Shown here: positions 7,254 to 14,397 of the stretch, piece by piece
Layout of the letters: each line of letters starts with the position of its first letter
Position numbering within the stretch: position 1 is the first letter of the stretch
From: CAYGZM01 sp964354365
Lineage (GTDB): Bacteria; Planctomycetota; Phycisphaerae; Sedimentisphaerales; Anaerobacaceae
Direction of reading: 5' to 3'
DNA: 14,398 bases
Assembly (NCBI GenBank): GCA_964354365.1
Contig: CAYGZM010000096.1
Coordinates: 1 to 14,398, forward strand
Position numbers and translations under genes: made by a program
The notes under the pieces: generated by a model
What the model was told of the DNA's origin: nothing
Database searches by the model: none
The model's input: only the letters and a program-made list of their open reading frames with translations

Positions 7254-9047
7254 ATGTTCAAGCAAAGAAGCTTCAGAGCGATTTTAGCAGCGGCACTTTT
7301 TTTGGTCAGCAGCGGTTTTGCTCAGAGTCTTGAGGACAACTGGAATGACTTTGTGCATTACGTGACAATCGGCCACGCCGAATTGGCCAAGGGGTATGCG
7401 CAGGCCATTCTCCAGGGCAACCCCGACCCCGTCGAATTGCTTGCGTTGACCAAGGCGAATCCGCAGGATTATCAAATACTGCTGCTGGTGTATGAAGCCA
7501 AGCGCGACGCCGAATTAGCGGACCTAATCGGCAAGGTCCTCAACATAATAGAGAAGGGCAGATTCACACGGCGGGTCGATGCGCCGATTATCGCTGAGGA
7601 GGTCAGAAGGCTCAAGAACGGCGACCGGGCGTGGGTGACAGCGGTAAAGAGGCTACAGGCCGCCGGCGAATATGCGATACCGTTTATGTTGGATGCGATG
7701 GCCGACGATACGCGCAAAGATGAATATGCGGATATTGTGCGGGCGCTGCCGTATATGGGCAAAGACGCGATACGTCCACTTGTGGCCGCGCTGCAGACGA
7801 CGAATGTAGCGATTAAGGGCGAGATAATATTAGCATTAGGTAAAATCGGGTATCCGCAGTCGCAGGCCTATCTGAAATACATCGCCGAGACCGACAAAGC
7901 GCCTGAGCTGCGAGCGATGGCAGCAAGCAGCCTTGCTCAAATTGACCCTGCCGCGGTGAAAGTCCCTGCTGCGCAGTTGTTTTACAAGCTTGGCGAGAGC
8001 TACTACTACCATGCCCAGTCGCTCGCGCCGCAGGAGGACGCCGATTTCGGGAATTTGTGGTTCTGGGATCCGAACGGCGAGCAGCTGGAGCGCGTGGAGG
8101 TTGACAGGGGCTATTTCCATGAGCTTATGTCGATGCAGTGCTGCGAGTGGGCGCTGCGGGCCGATGCGGGATTCGGGGAGGCTATCGGGCTTTGGGTGGC
8201 GGCGTTTTTCAAGGCTGAGTCCGCCGGCGTCAAGATGCCGGAATACTTCGGCCAAGCCCACGCCGACGCGCTGGTCTATGCGACTACTGCGGGCGTTCAA
8301 TACCTGCACCAGGCCCTCGCGCGTGCCGTCAAGGACAAGAATGCCTACGTGGCGCTCGGGGTGGTCGAGGCGCTTGCCACGACTGCGGGTGAGAAGTCGC
8401 TGCTCTATCAGGTCGGCGGGTCTCAGCCGTTAGTGGATGCCCTGAGTTTCAACAACAGGGCGGTCAGATACAGCGCGGCGATAGCGATAGCATCCGCAGG
8501 CCCCAGAGAGAGCTTCCTCGAAAGCAAGTTGGTCGTTGCAAATCTGGCCGAGGCGCTGGGTCAGAGTCCGCAGGCCGCTGACAAGGAAGCGGACCTTTGG
8601 AGCGAGCAGGTGGCGAATACCTACGCGGTGCGTGCGGCGAGCGTGATGCTAAAACTGGCCGAGACCCGCAATAAGGTGATTGACTTGTCGCTTGCGCAGC
8701 CGTTTCTTATGAGCGCGACGAACGACAAGCGCACCGAGATACAGACCCTGGCCGGCCAGGTCTTGGCGTATCTTGGCAGCCCGGACGCCCAAAGGGCGAT
8801 TGCGGCAATGGCTCTGAACGGCACGAACAGCCTTGAGGTGCGCATAGCCGCCTTTGAGTCGCTCGCCACTTCGGCCAAATTGAATGCCAATATGCTGGTT
8901 GACCAGATGGTTGACGGCATTTACGCGCTTATCAGTTCGGACGAGACCGACCCCAATCTTCGCAGTGCCGCGGCCGCCGCTTACGGCGCACTTAATCTGC
9001 CGAGCCAGAAGGCCAAGGACCTAATCCTCGACCAGGCAAAAAGTTGA
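7254..9047 (+). CDS. Secreted HEAT-repeat protein
   Basis: The protein has 597 residues from the ATG at 7254. That start is preferred over ATG 7248 or an upstream TTG at 7188 because ggag (7242-7245) is about 8 bases away and the protein then begins with a clean Sec signal peptide (MFKQRSF, a hydrophobic core, and cleavage near GFAQ, residues 21-24). The mature protein is almost all alpha-helical. HEAT/Armadillo-type pairs are clearest at about 140-230, for example 'AIRPLVAALQTTNVAIKGEI' followed by 'ALGKIG', and again at about 370-420 and 480-590 ('AGQVLAYLGSPDAQRAIAAM'). HEAT solenoids act as protein-binding scaffolds, and no catalytic motif is visible. The middle, about 250-340, is less repeat-like and rich in aromatic residues. 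It appears to be transcribed alone from its own promoter. The partner is unknown; periplasmic or envelope location is inferred from the signal peptide. Confidence 0.8.
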   Translation: MFKQRSFRAILAAALFLVSSGFAQSLEDNWNDFVHYVTIGHAELAKGYAQAILQGNPDPVELLALTKANPQDYQILLLVYEAKRDAELADLIGKVLNIIEKGRFTRRVDAPIIAEEVRRLKNGDRAWVTAVKRLQAAGEYAIPFMLDAMADDTRKDEYADIVRALPYMGKDAIRPLVAALQTTNVAIKGEIILALGKIGYPQSQAYLKYIAETDKAPELRAMAASSLAQIDPAAVKVPAAQLFYKLGESYYYHAQSLAPQEDADFGNLWFWDPNGEQLERVEVDRGYFHELMSMQCCEWALRADAGFGEAIGLWVAAFFKAESAGVKMPEYFGQAHADALVYATTAGVQYLHQALARAVKDKNAYVALGVVEALATTAGEKSLLYQVGGSQPLVDALSFNNRAVRYSAAIAIASAGPRESFLESKLVVANLAEALGQSPQAADKEADLWSEQVANTYAVRAASVMLKLAETRNKVIDLSLAQPFLMSATNDKRTEIQTLAGQVLAYLGSPDAQRAIAAMALNGTNSLEVRIAAFESLATSAKLNANMLVDQMVDGIYALISSDETDPNLRSAAAAAYGALNLPSQKAKDLILDQAKS

Positions 9048-9226
9048 TGTGGGAAGGCAGAGAGCCGTAAATTGAGTCAGAACGCGCTGCTTCATCCTGT
9101 CTCGCACCAGCTTAAAAACGCCTAATCGGGGCGCACGCGTTTCTATAGCGGACGGGTCGGTTCGTGAGACTCAGGGGTGCAAATTGTCAGAAAAGTCAAA
9201 GAGAACGCTGATTGGGAGGAATTACC

Positions 9227-9355
9227 ATGCCAGTTGACATTCGTAGGAGACTTCGTAAGTTCGTGCCTCATCTTCTTAAGGCGCAAGAAGAGAACCTCAA
9301 CGAAGCCGATACCTGCCAGCGCCTCGTGGGATTCCTACCGGGGTATGGCAGATGA
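9227..9355 (+). pseudogene. N-terminal fragment resembling HsdR_N-type restriction protein
   Basis: A 42-codon open frame starts at ATG 9227 behind a strong ribosome site (gggagga, about 9214-9220) and stops at TGA 9353-9355. Its sequence 'LRKFVPHLLKAQEENLNEAD' followed by TCQRLVGFLPGYG looks, from memory, like the very start of type I restriction HsdR N-terminal-like proteins, which typically read 'KAxExNLNEADTVxRIxxFxxxVLGYD' and continue for hundreds of residues. Here the frame ends right where the nuclease core should begin, so I read it as a truncated remnant. The intact start and ribosome site suggest that the loss is recent or that the short peptide is still made. It lies 8 bases before the MNT gene, so translation may be coupled. 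The family link rests on a short stretch. Confidence 0.5.
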
Positions 9356-9363
9356 GGTGAAAT

Positions 9364-9651
9364 GTGGAGATGCACATAGAAGAAATAAAGCGAAAAGCTC
9401 TTCCGATTTTACAGGGGTATGGGGTAAGAAGGGTGGGGCTTTTTGGCTCGTGTGTCCGAGGTGAAATGACCTCTGACAGCGATATCGATATGTTGGTCGA
9501 GATTGGGAGGGATATCAGTTTGCTTGACTTTGTGGGACTTAAGCTCGAGCTCGAGGACGCGCTGAACAGGAAGGTCGATTTGGTCGAGTACAGCACTATT
9601 AAGCCGCTGCTTCGGGAGAGCATTCTCACCGGGCAGGAGATAATCCTATGA
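9364..9651 (+). CDS. MNT-type minimal nucleotidyltransferase (antitoxin family)
   Basis: The protein has 95 residues from GTG 9364, chosen because gagg at 9354-9357 is correctly placed; ATG 9370 is the alternative. The nucleotidyltransferase signature is complete: G28-S29, ten residues, then D40-x-D42, with R32-G33 inside it, and a third acidic residue at D72 in 'KVDLVEY'. In HEPN-MNT toxin-antitoxin pairs the MNT protein neutralises its HEPN RNase partner, in characterised cases by adding AMP residues to it. Such pairs usually overlap by four bases (ATGA), and exactly that overlap exists here (9648-9651). The downstream frame, however, is only a 31-codon stub. All catalytic residues are present, so the enzyme looks intact and orphaned. 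Whether a HEPN partner is encoded elsewhere cannot be seen. Confidence 0.85.
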   Translation: MEMHIEEIKRKALPILQGYGVRRVGLFGSCVRGEMTSDSDIDMLVEIGRDISLLDFVGLKLELEDALNRKVDLVEYSTIKPLLRESILTGQEIIL

Positions 9652-9743
9652 AAAGAGACCTCAAGGTGTACGAAGACCTTGGCGATTTGAAAAAGAAGAT
9701 ATTGAAAGTAAAGCGAGACTTACAAAGCGGTCCTGGCTGTTGA
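9648..9743 (+). pseudogene. Truncated HEPN-like toxin stub
   Basis: The ATG overlaps the MNT stop codon as ATGA, the usual geometry of MNT-HEPN pairs. The 31-residue product begins MKRDLKVYEDLGDLKKKI, similar in flavour to the N-termini of HEPN/DUF86 toxins (MKRDxRxYLxDILxxI), but stops at TGA 9741. HEPN proteins are normally around 110-140 residues with an R-x4-6-H active site, which is absent. An intrinsic terminator begins 38 bases later, so nothing of the remaining gene is left in this place. The call depends more on position and overlap than on the short sequence; an unrelated small open frame is possible. Confidence 0.4.
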
Positions 9744-9781
9744 CGGCAAGGGCTTGTGTGGCTCCAGGCATTTATCTGTCG

Positions 9782-9810
9782 TGCCCGTTGAAGATGACGG
9801 GCGTTTTTGT
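9782..9810 (+). terminator. Intrinsic terminator after the MNT/stub pair
   Basis: The stem gcccgt (9783-9788) pairs with acgggc (9797-9802) around an 8-base loop, with a possible extra T-G pair, and is followed by ttttt at 9804-9808. It separates the remnant toxin-antitoxin unit from the epimerase operon. Confidence 0.7.
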
Positions 9811-9843
9811 TATTATGGGCGGGCATTGCGAATGTTGGCTTGA

Positions 9844-9874
9844 CGGTTATCGGCCAACTGCCATCGACTAACCG
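9844..9874 (+). promoter_or_regulatory. Inverted repeat upstream of the epimerase operon
   Basis: cggtta (9844-9849) and taaccg (9869-9874) are perfect inverted copies spaced 19 bases apart. They lie next to a TTGACG hexamer (9840-9845) and before a TAATAT hexamer (9877-9882). These two hexamers are too far apart (31 bases) to be a standard promoter, so the promoter is not settled. This could be an operator or chance. Confidence 0.25.
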
Positions 9875-9901
9875 GCTAATATCGTTTGAAAGGATTGGAA
9901 A

Positions 9902-11182
9902 ATGGCTATTGATGCAAAACAGGTGTCGGGTTGTCTGGAGGAGTGCAGGCGCCATTTGACAAAGGAGTTGCTGCCGTTCTGGCTGGATCGGTGCAAAGAC
10001 GACAAGTGCGGCGGGTTTATTACTCACTTTGACAAGGACGGCAACGATGCCGGCACAGATGAGAAGTCTCTTATCTCGCAGACCCGAACTGTCTATACGA
10101 TGTCTGCGGCCCATCGAGCAGGTTACGGCGGCGGCAAGTGCGCCGAATACGCCCGACATGGCGTCGATTTTCTCATTAACAAGATGTGGGACAAAGAACA
10201 CGGCGGATTCTACTGGATGTGCAACCGTAAGGGCGACGTTACCATCGACAAGAAGATTCTCTACGGGCTGAGCTTTGCGATTTATTCGCTGAGCGAGTAC
10301 ACGATGGCAACGGGCGATAAGCGGGGGCGGGAATACGCCGAGAAGGTATTCGACCTTACCAAGAAGCACTGCGCCGACACGATGTACGGCGGGTACTTCG
10401 AGATGTTTGAGCGGAACTGGGATTTGTGCGGGCCGGGCAGCGCAGGCGGCGACCGAAAGACGCTCGACGCCCACATGCACCTGATGGAGGCCTTTACCGC
10501 TCTTTATGAGTGCACAGGCCGCAGCATCCACCGCCGGACACTTATCGAGGATATTGATCTGCTAAGAAAGAGAATCCTGCACCCGAAGTATGCGACGGGC
10601 ATACCGCAGTTCATGCCCGATTGGAAGGTTGCGCCGCAGATAAAGTTCGACATTGTCTGGGGCTGGGACCGTTTTGCCGAGGGCGGGCAGAAGGCGAATG
10701 CCGAGGATAACACCTCTGCGGGCCACAATGTGGAGTTTGCGTGGCTCCTGGCCCACGCGACGGATATTATGGGCTGGGGCTGGGACGAGTACAAAACCAT
10801 CATCAAGAAGGCGACCGACCACGGAATGAAAAACGGCATCGACCCGGAGTACGGCGGCGTCTATACCGAGGGACCGCACGCCGGCGGCGTCTATGATATG
10901 GAAAAAGAATTCTGGCAGCAGGCGGAGGTGATGATAGGGATGCTGGAGGCGTGCCTTAGGTTCGGGCCGCAGAAATACTGGCCGGCTTACCAAAACGTGC
11001 ACCGTTTTGTCTTCGACAAGATGATAAACCACCCGATTGGCGAGTGGTGGCCGCTGATGACCAGAGAGGGAAAGCCTATCTGGACGCACATGAGCCATTC
11101 ATGGAAGGTGAACTACCATACCGTTCGCTGTATGGTGCAGTGCATCAAACGGCTCGAAAGGCTGCTCGAAAAGACTCAATAA
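9902..11182 (+). CDS. AGE-family sugar 2-epimerase (N-acylglucosamine / cellobiose 2-epimerase-like)
   Basis: The 426-residue protein has an (alpha/alpha)6-barrel pattern, behind a ribosome site (aaagga, about 9888-9893). Members of this family epimerise C2 of free sugars, such as N-acetylglucosamine, glucose/mannose, or the reducing end of cellobiose or mannobiose, in the cytoplasm. Conserved signatures visible are 'QTRTVYTMSAAHRAG' near the N-terminal third, 'DAHMHLMEAFTALYE' with H191/H193, 'SAGHNVEFAWLL' with H275, and 'SWKVNYHTVR' with H406. The 131-residue spacing of the last two equals what I recall for the catalytic His pair of cellobiose 2-epimerases (H259/H390 in the Rhodothermus enzyme). 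That favours the cellobiose/mannose branch over the acylglucosamine branch, with moderate certainty. There is no signal peptide. It is the first gene of a tight operon with the two genes that follow, so its product may feed the downstream kinase. Confidence 0.85.
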   Translation: MAIDAKQVSGCLEECRRHLTKELLPFWLDRCKDDKCGGFITHFDKDGNDAGTDEKSLISQTRTVYTMSAAHRAGYGGGKCAEYARHGVDFLINKMWDKEHGGFYWMCNRKGDVTIDKKILYGLSFAIYSLSEYTMATGDKRGREYAEKVFDLTKKHCADTMYGGYFEMFERNWDLCGPGSAGGDRKTLDAHMHLMEAFTALYECTGRSIHRRTLIEDIDLLRKRILHPKYATGIPQFMPDWKVAPQIKFDIVWGWDRFAEGGQKANAEDNTSAGHNVEFAWLLAHATDIMGWGWDEYKTIIKKATDHGMKNGIDPEYGGVYTEGPHAGGVYDMEKEFWQQAEVMIGMLEACLRFGPQKYWPAYQNVHRFVFDKMINHPIGEWWPLMTREGKPIWTHMSHSWKVNYHTVRCMVQCIKRLERLLEKTQ

Positions 11183-11193
11183 GAGTATCGCCG

Positions 11194-12225
11194 ATGGACT
11201 ACAAGGGCAAGTACAACATCTTCGATCCCAACAGGATCACTACGTATCCGTTGAGAGGGCGAGCCAACAAGGTTACACTTGCCGACCTTGTCCGGCCCGC
11301 GGACGTAGAGAAGCTTGCTATCAGTTTGCCCAGGAAGACGCGCGGTGACATTGAGACTATTGCAGAGGCTATCCTTTCTGCGCGGGAGGCGGGCAAGCCT
11401 GTCGTGTTGTTCACCGGCGCCCATTTGATAAAGAACGGCCTGGGACCCTTGCTCATCGAGCTTGTGAACCGCCGGCTCGTCACGCTTGTTGCCGGCAATG
11501 CGGCTACGGCCATCCACGATTTTGAGCTGGCGCTGATTGGGCAGACGAGCGAGAACGTCCCGAACGCCCTCGGCAAGGGCAGGTTTGGGATGGCTCGTGA
11601 ATTTGCCTATATCAACGCGGCGGTATCGCTTGGCGACGAGCAGAATCTCGGCTTCGGCGAGTCACTCGGCAAAATGATCTGTGACGAGGGCTTTCGCGAA
11701 ATGGTTTTTGCCCGGGTGGCGGCAGATGACTGGCCGCGTGCTTTTGAGCATTCGCAAGTGAGTGTCCTTGCGGTGTGCTACAAAAACGATATTCCATTCA
11801 CGGTTCACGCCGGGATAGGTACGGATGTGACCGACCAGCATCCGTCCTTTGACGGGCGGGCCAAAGGGGGCTGCTCCGGCAGGGATTTCCTCATTTACAC
11901 AAACCAAATAGCCGGGCTGGGCGGCGGGGGGGTGATATTGAACATCGGCAGTGCCGTCGCTGGACCGGAGGTCCTGCTGAAGGCCGTCTCGATGGCCGCC
12001 AATAGCGGCAATGCTCCGAAGGGCATAATCACGGCGGACTTTGATATTCGCGAGTATAGGCCGGCTGCGATGAGCGATGAGTCGTCTGCGGGCTACTATT
12101 TCCGCGACCAAAAGAGCATTGTGACGCGGATTCCGGAGGCCTTTGCCGGCAGGGCTTTTTATGTGCAGGGGAACCAGAAACAGACATTTCCGTTGCTCTA
12201 CAGGATGATTGTCGAAAGAGTCTAA
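11194..12225 (+). CDS. Deoxyhypusine-synthase-like protein of unknown function
   Basis: The protein has 343 residues from ATG 11194. The frame is open for 50 codons further upstream, but that part overlaps the epimerase, and this ATG sits 11 bases after its stop. The central region 'PVVLFTGAHLIKNGLGPLLI' and 'RRLVTLVAGNAATAIHDFEL' resembles the NAD-binding core of the deoxyhypusine synthase fold, in which a similar 'iehDf' segment occurs. Further blocks are 'GIGTDVTDQHPSFDG' (207-221) and 'GGGGVILNIGSAVAGPEVLL' (243-262). True deoxyhypusine synthase transfers aminobutyl from spermidine to a lysine of eIF5A. Bacteria lack eIF5A, so bacterial relatives do something else (homospermidine synthesis is one known case). 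I cannot place the catalytic lysine with confidence. Its fixed place between an epimerase and a sugar kinase argues for a sugar-linked NAD-dependent role, which is inference. Confidence 0.6.
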   Translation: MDYKGKYNIFDPNRITTYPLRGRANKVTLADLVRPADVEKLAISLPRKTRGDIETIAEAILSAREAGKPVVLFTGAHLIKNGLGPLLIELVNRRLVTLVAGNAATAIHDFELALIGQTSENVPNALGKGRFGMAREFAYINAAVSLGDEQNLGFGESLGKMICDEGFREMVFARVAADDWPRAFEHSQVSVLAVCYKNDIPFTVHAGIGTDVTDQHPSFDGRAKGGCSGRDFLIYTNQIAGLGGGGVILNIGSAVAGPEVLLKAVSMAANSGNAPKGIITADFDIREYRPAAMSDESSAGYYFRDQKSIVTRIPEAFAGRAFYVQGNQKQTFPLLYRMIVERV

Positions 12226-12242
12226 CCGGAAGGTGCAGTGAT

Positions 12243-14141
12243 ATGAAGGTGGAACGCATCGAGGAGATTTTGGCTCGAATTAAGAACGTGAAGGTGGCGG
12301 TCTATGGCGACTTCTGCCTCGATGCGTACTGGCTGCTCGATCCTCGCGGCTCGGAAGTGTCGGCGGAGACGCATCTGCAGGCGCGGGCGGTAGGCAGGCA
12401 TTACTATTCGCTCGGCGGCGCGTCGAACGTAGTTGCCAATCTTGCCGCTCTGGCGCCGGCGGCCATACAGGTTATTGGGGTGATCGGGGATGACATTTTC
12501 GGAAGGGAGCTGAGGCGCCAGCTTCACAATCTGGGGGTTGACACCAATTACCTGGTTGTCCAAAAAGCGAATTTCGATACCGTAACGTTCGGCAAGCCCT
12601 ATCTCGAAGGCAACGAGCAGCCGCGAATAGACTTTGGCTTCTTCAACAAGCGGAGCGAGGCGACCGACCGAGCTCTGCTCGACGGAATCCGCGACGCACT
12701 GCAGACCGCGGACGCCCTCATCGTAAATCAGCAGGTCCCAGGCAGCATTGCGAACGACTCGTTCATAGAGCAGGCCAATCAACTCTTTGGGCAGGTTTCC
12801 AACAAAGTCGTTCTGCTCGATTCGCGCCATTACGGCGATAAGTTCAAGAACATCTACCGCAAGACAAATGATCTGGAGGCGGCGAGACTGAATGGCGTGG
12901 ATGTCGCGCCGGACGATGTGCTGCAATTGTCCGATGTTATGGAATATGCGCGGAAGCTCTATCGCCAGTTCAACAAGCCGGTATTTCTAACCCGTGGTCC
13001 GCGAGGCATCATTACGGCGGATGCGGAGGGTGTGCACGAGGTTCCGGGCATTCAACTGCTCAAGAAGCTCGATACGGTTGGAGCGGGCGATACGGTGACA
13101 AGCGCGTTGGCCCTGTGTCTCGGCGCCGGTTCGTCACCTGCCGAGGCGGCTGAGTTCGCCAATTTTGCCGCCGCCGTTACGGTCCAGAAGCTGTTTCAGA
13201 CAGGCACTGCCTCAGGTCGGGAGATTCTTGAGGTTGGCAAAGACGCCGACTATATCTACCTGCCGGAATTGGCGGAGGATCGGCGCGGGGCCCGTTATTT
13301 TGCCGGCGCCGAGATGGAATACTGTTATGAAACGATACCGACAGGCCGGATAAGACACGCCGTCTTTGACAATGACGGGACGATAAGCACGCTGAGGCAG
13401 GGGTGGGAACAGATTATGGCCCCCGTGATGATCAGGGCCATCCTCGGCGATGAATACAAGACCGCGGACGAGACACTCTATCACAAGGTGCGAAACCGCG
13501 TTCTCGACTACATCGATAAATCAACCGGTATTCAGACGATTGTGCAGATGGAAGCCCTGGTCGAGATGGTCAAAGAATTCGACATCGTTGCGCCCGAGAA
13601 GATTCTCAACAAGTTTGGCTACAAAGAGATTTACAACAAGACTCTGATTGAGCTGGTGGGCCGGCGGATCGAGAAGCTCGAACGCGGCGAGCTTGACGTC
13701 AGCGACTATACGGTCAAGGGCGCTGTTGAATTTCTGCGGGTCCTGCGACAGAAGGGTCTGACGCTCTATCTGGCCAGCGGGACGGACTACGAGGATGTAG
13801 TGGCTGAATCCGAAGCGCTTGGCTATGCGGGGCTTTTTGACGGCGGCATCTACGGCGCCGTAGGGGATGTTGCCAGGTGTTCCAAGAAGATGGTTATCGA
13901 CAGGATTATGACCGAAAACAGCCTCCAGGGGCCGGAGCTGGTTGTCTTCGGGGACGGTCCTGTTGAGATGCGTGAATGTCGTAAGCGAGACGGGATCGCC
14001 GTCGGCATCGCGAGCGACGAAATACGCAGGCACGGTTTGAATGTGGAGAAACGCACGCGCCTGATCAAGGCCGGCGCACATTTAATTATTCCCGACTTCT
14101 CACAATCCGGCAGGCTCTGCGAGCTGCTCTTTGAGCGGTGA
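12243..14141 (+). CDS. PfkB sugar kinase (HldE/RfaE-like) fused to a HAD phosphatase
   Basis: This 632-residue fusion starts at ATG 12243 with ribosome site ggaagg (12228-12233), 17 bases after the previous stop. Residues about 10-335 are a ribokinase/PfkB domain. 'VYGDFCLDAYW' (20-30) and 'SLGGASNVVANLAAL' (56-70) recall the start of heptose-7-phosphate kinases, and 'DTVGAGDTVTSAL' (277-289) contains the anion hole and catalytic base D283. Residues about 370-630 are a HAD hydrolase. Motif I is D376-N-D378-G-T, a helical cap spans about 385-490, motif II is S512 in 'LASGTD', motif III is K548/K549, and motif IV is GDG with D571. Both halves look catalytically complete. One polypeptide could phosphorylate a sugar at one position and remove phosphate from another, as separate HldA and GmhB enzymes do in ADP-heptose synthesis. 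The HAD half is not GmhB-like, so the substrate is open. Confidence 0.8.
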   Translation: MKVERIEEILARIKNVKVAVYGDFCLDAYWLLDPRGSEVSAETHLQARAVGRHYYSLGGASNVVANLAALAPAAIQVIGVIGDDIFGRELRRQLHNLGVDTNYLVVQKANFDTVTFGKPYLEGNEQPRIDFGFFNKRSEATDRALLDGIRDALQTADALIVNQQVPGSIANDSFIEQANQLFGQVSNKVVLLDSRHYGDKFKNIYRKTNDLEAARLNGVDVAPDDVLQLSDVMEYARKLYRQFNKPVFLTRGPRGIITADAEGVHEVPGIQLLKKLDTVGAGDTVTSALALCLGAGSSPAEAAEFANFAAAVTVQKLFQTGTASGREILEVGKDADYIYLPELAEDRRGARYFAGAEMEYCYETIPTGRIRHAVFDNDGTISTLRQGWEQIMAPVMIRAILGDEYKTADETLYHKVRNRVLDYIDKSTGIQTIVQMEALVEMVKEFDIVAPEKILNKFGYKEIYNKTLIELVGRRIEKLERGELDVSDYTVKGAVEFLRVLRQKGLTLYLASGTDYEDVVAESEALGYAGLFDGGIYGAVGDVARCSKKMVIDRIMTENSLQGPELVVFGDGPVEMRECRKRDGIAVGIASDEIRRHGLNVEKRTRLIKAGAHLIIPDFSQSGRLCELLFER

Positions 14142-14252
14142 TTCGTTACGTCTTCTGTTGCGACGCGCCGGCCGCATCCTCAAATTCCAGATCGTCTTAT
14201 TCCAAATTCGCAGTTGCGCCGAATGCCCGTTGACAAAGCGCTGCAAAAACAA

Positions 14253-14284
14253 CCGGGGCCTGTGCCTATTGGCACAGGCCCCGG
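14253..14284 (-). terminator. Intrinsic terminator on the - strand
   Basis: A perfect 14-bp stem (ccggggcctgtgcc at 14253-14266 with ggcacaggccccgg at 14271-14284) encloses a 4-base loop. Read on the - strand it is followed by ttgtttttgc, so it terminates the gene entering from the right edge. On the + strand there is no T-tract, though the stem could still slow read-through from the kinase/phosphatase gene 112 bases away. Confidence 0.75.
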
Positions 14285-14302
14285 ACAGATGCGAATCTCT
14301 GT

Positions 14303-14336
14303 GTGGTCGTCCCCGTAAAAAGAAGGGACGAGCCAC
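14303..14336 (-). other. Second hairpin downstream of the right-edge gene
   Basis: gtggtcgtcccc (14303-14314) pairs with gggacgagccac (14325-14336) with one mismatch and a 10-base loop. It lies between the - strand stop codon and the main terminator. No T-tract follows in either direction, so it may be a transcript-stabilising 3' structure or a remnant. Confidence 0.45.
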
Positions 14337-14358
14337 ATTAGCTTCTACTCAACGCCGA

Positions 14359-14397
14359 TTAAGGCCACTCGTTTTCTTCAAGCCACCTGAGGACCAG
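14359..14397 (-). CDS. C-terminal end of a - strand gene (dockerin-like tail)
   Basis: Read on the - strand from the right edge, codons 14397 down to 14362 give LVLRWLEENEWP, followed by TAA (14361-14359). The 'WLEEN' ending resembles the segment that follows the calcium-loop motif in secreted phycisphaeral proteins, as in the LamG protein of this window (EEWL after its loop). The two hairpins placed downstream, one a clear terminator in the matching direction, support a real gene end here. Only 12 residues are visible, so the identity of the protein is unknown. Confidence 0.5.
   Translation of the reverse strand: MVLRWLEENEWP

Noticed and set aside
6811..9076. The heptamer aattgag recurring at 6812, 7003, 7186 and 9070
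   Set aside because: Two of the four are the flanking duplication of the mobile element; the other two show no shared context and could be chance.
9116..9142. Inverted repeat aaacgc/gcgttt after the HEAT gene, considered as its terminator
   Set aside because: Six-base stem with a 15-base loop and no T-tract; too weak to call.
9626..10531. A 301-codon open frame on the - strand
   Set aside because: It runs antisense through the epimerase, the terminator and the MNT stub, with no recognisable domain; a GC-rich shadow frame.
11044..11193. A 50-codon upstream extension of the deoxyhypusine-synthase-like frame
   Set aside because: It overlaps the conserved C-terminal coding part of the epimerase, and homology-like sequence begins only at ATG 11194.
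12222..12926. A 234-codon open frame on the - strand inside the kinase gene
   Set aside because: Antisense to a well-supported PfkB domain and without recognisable features.
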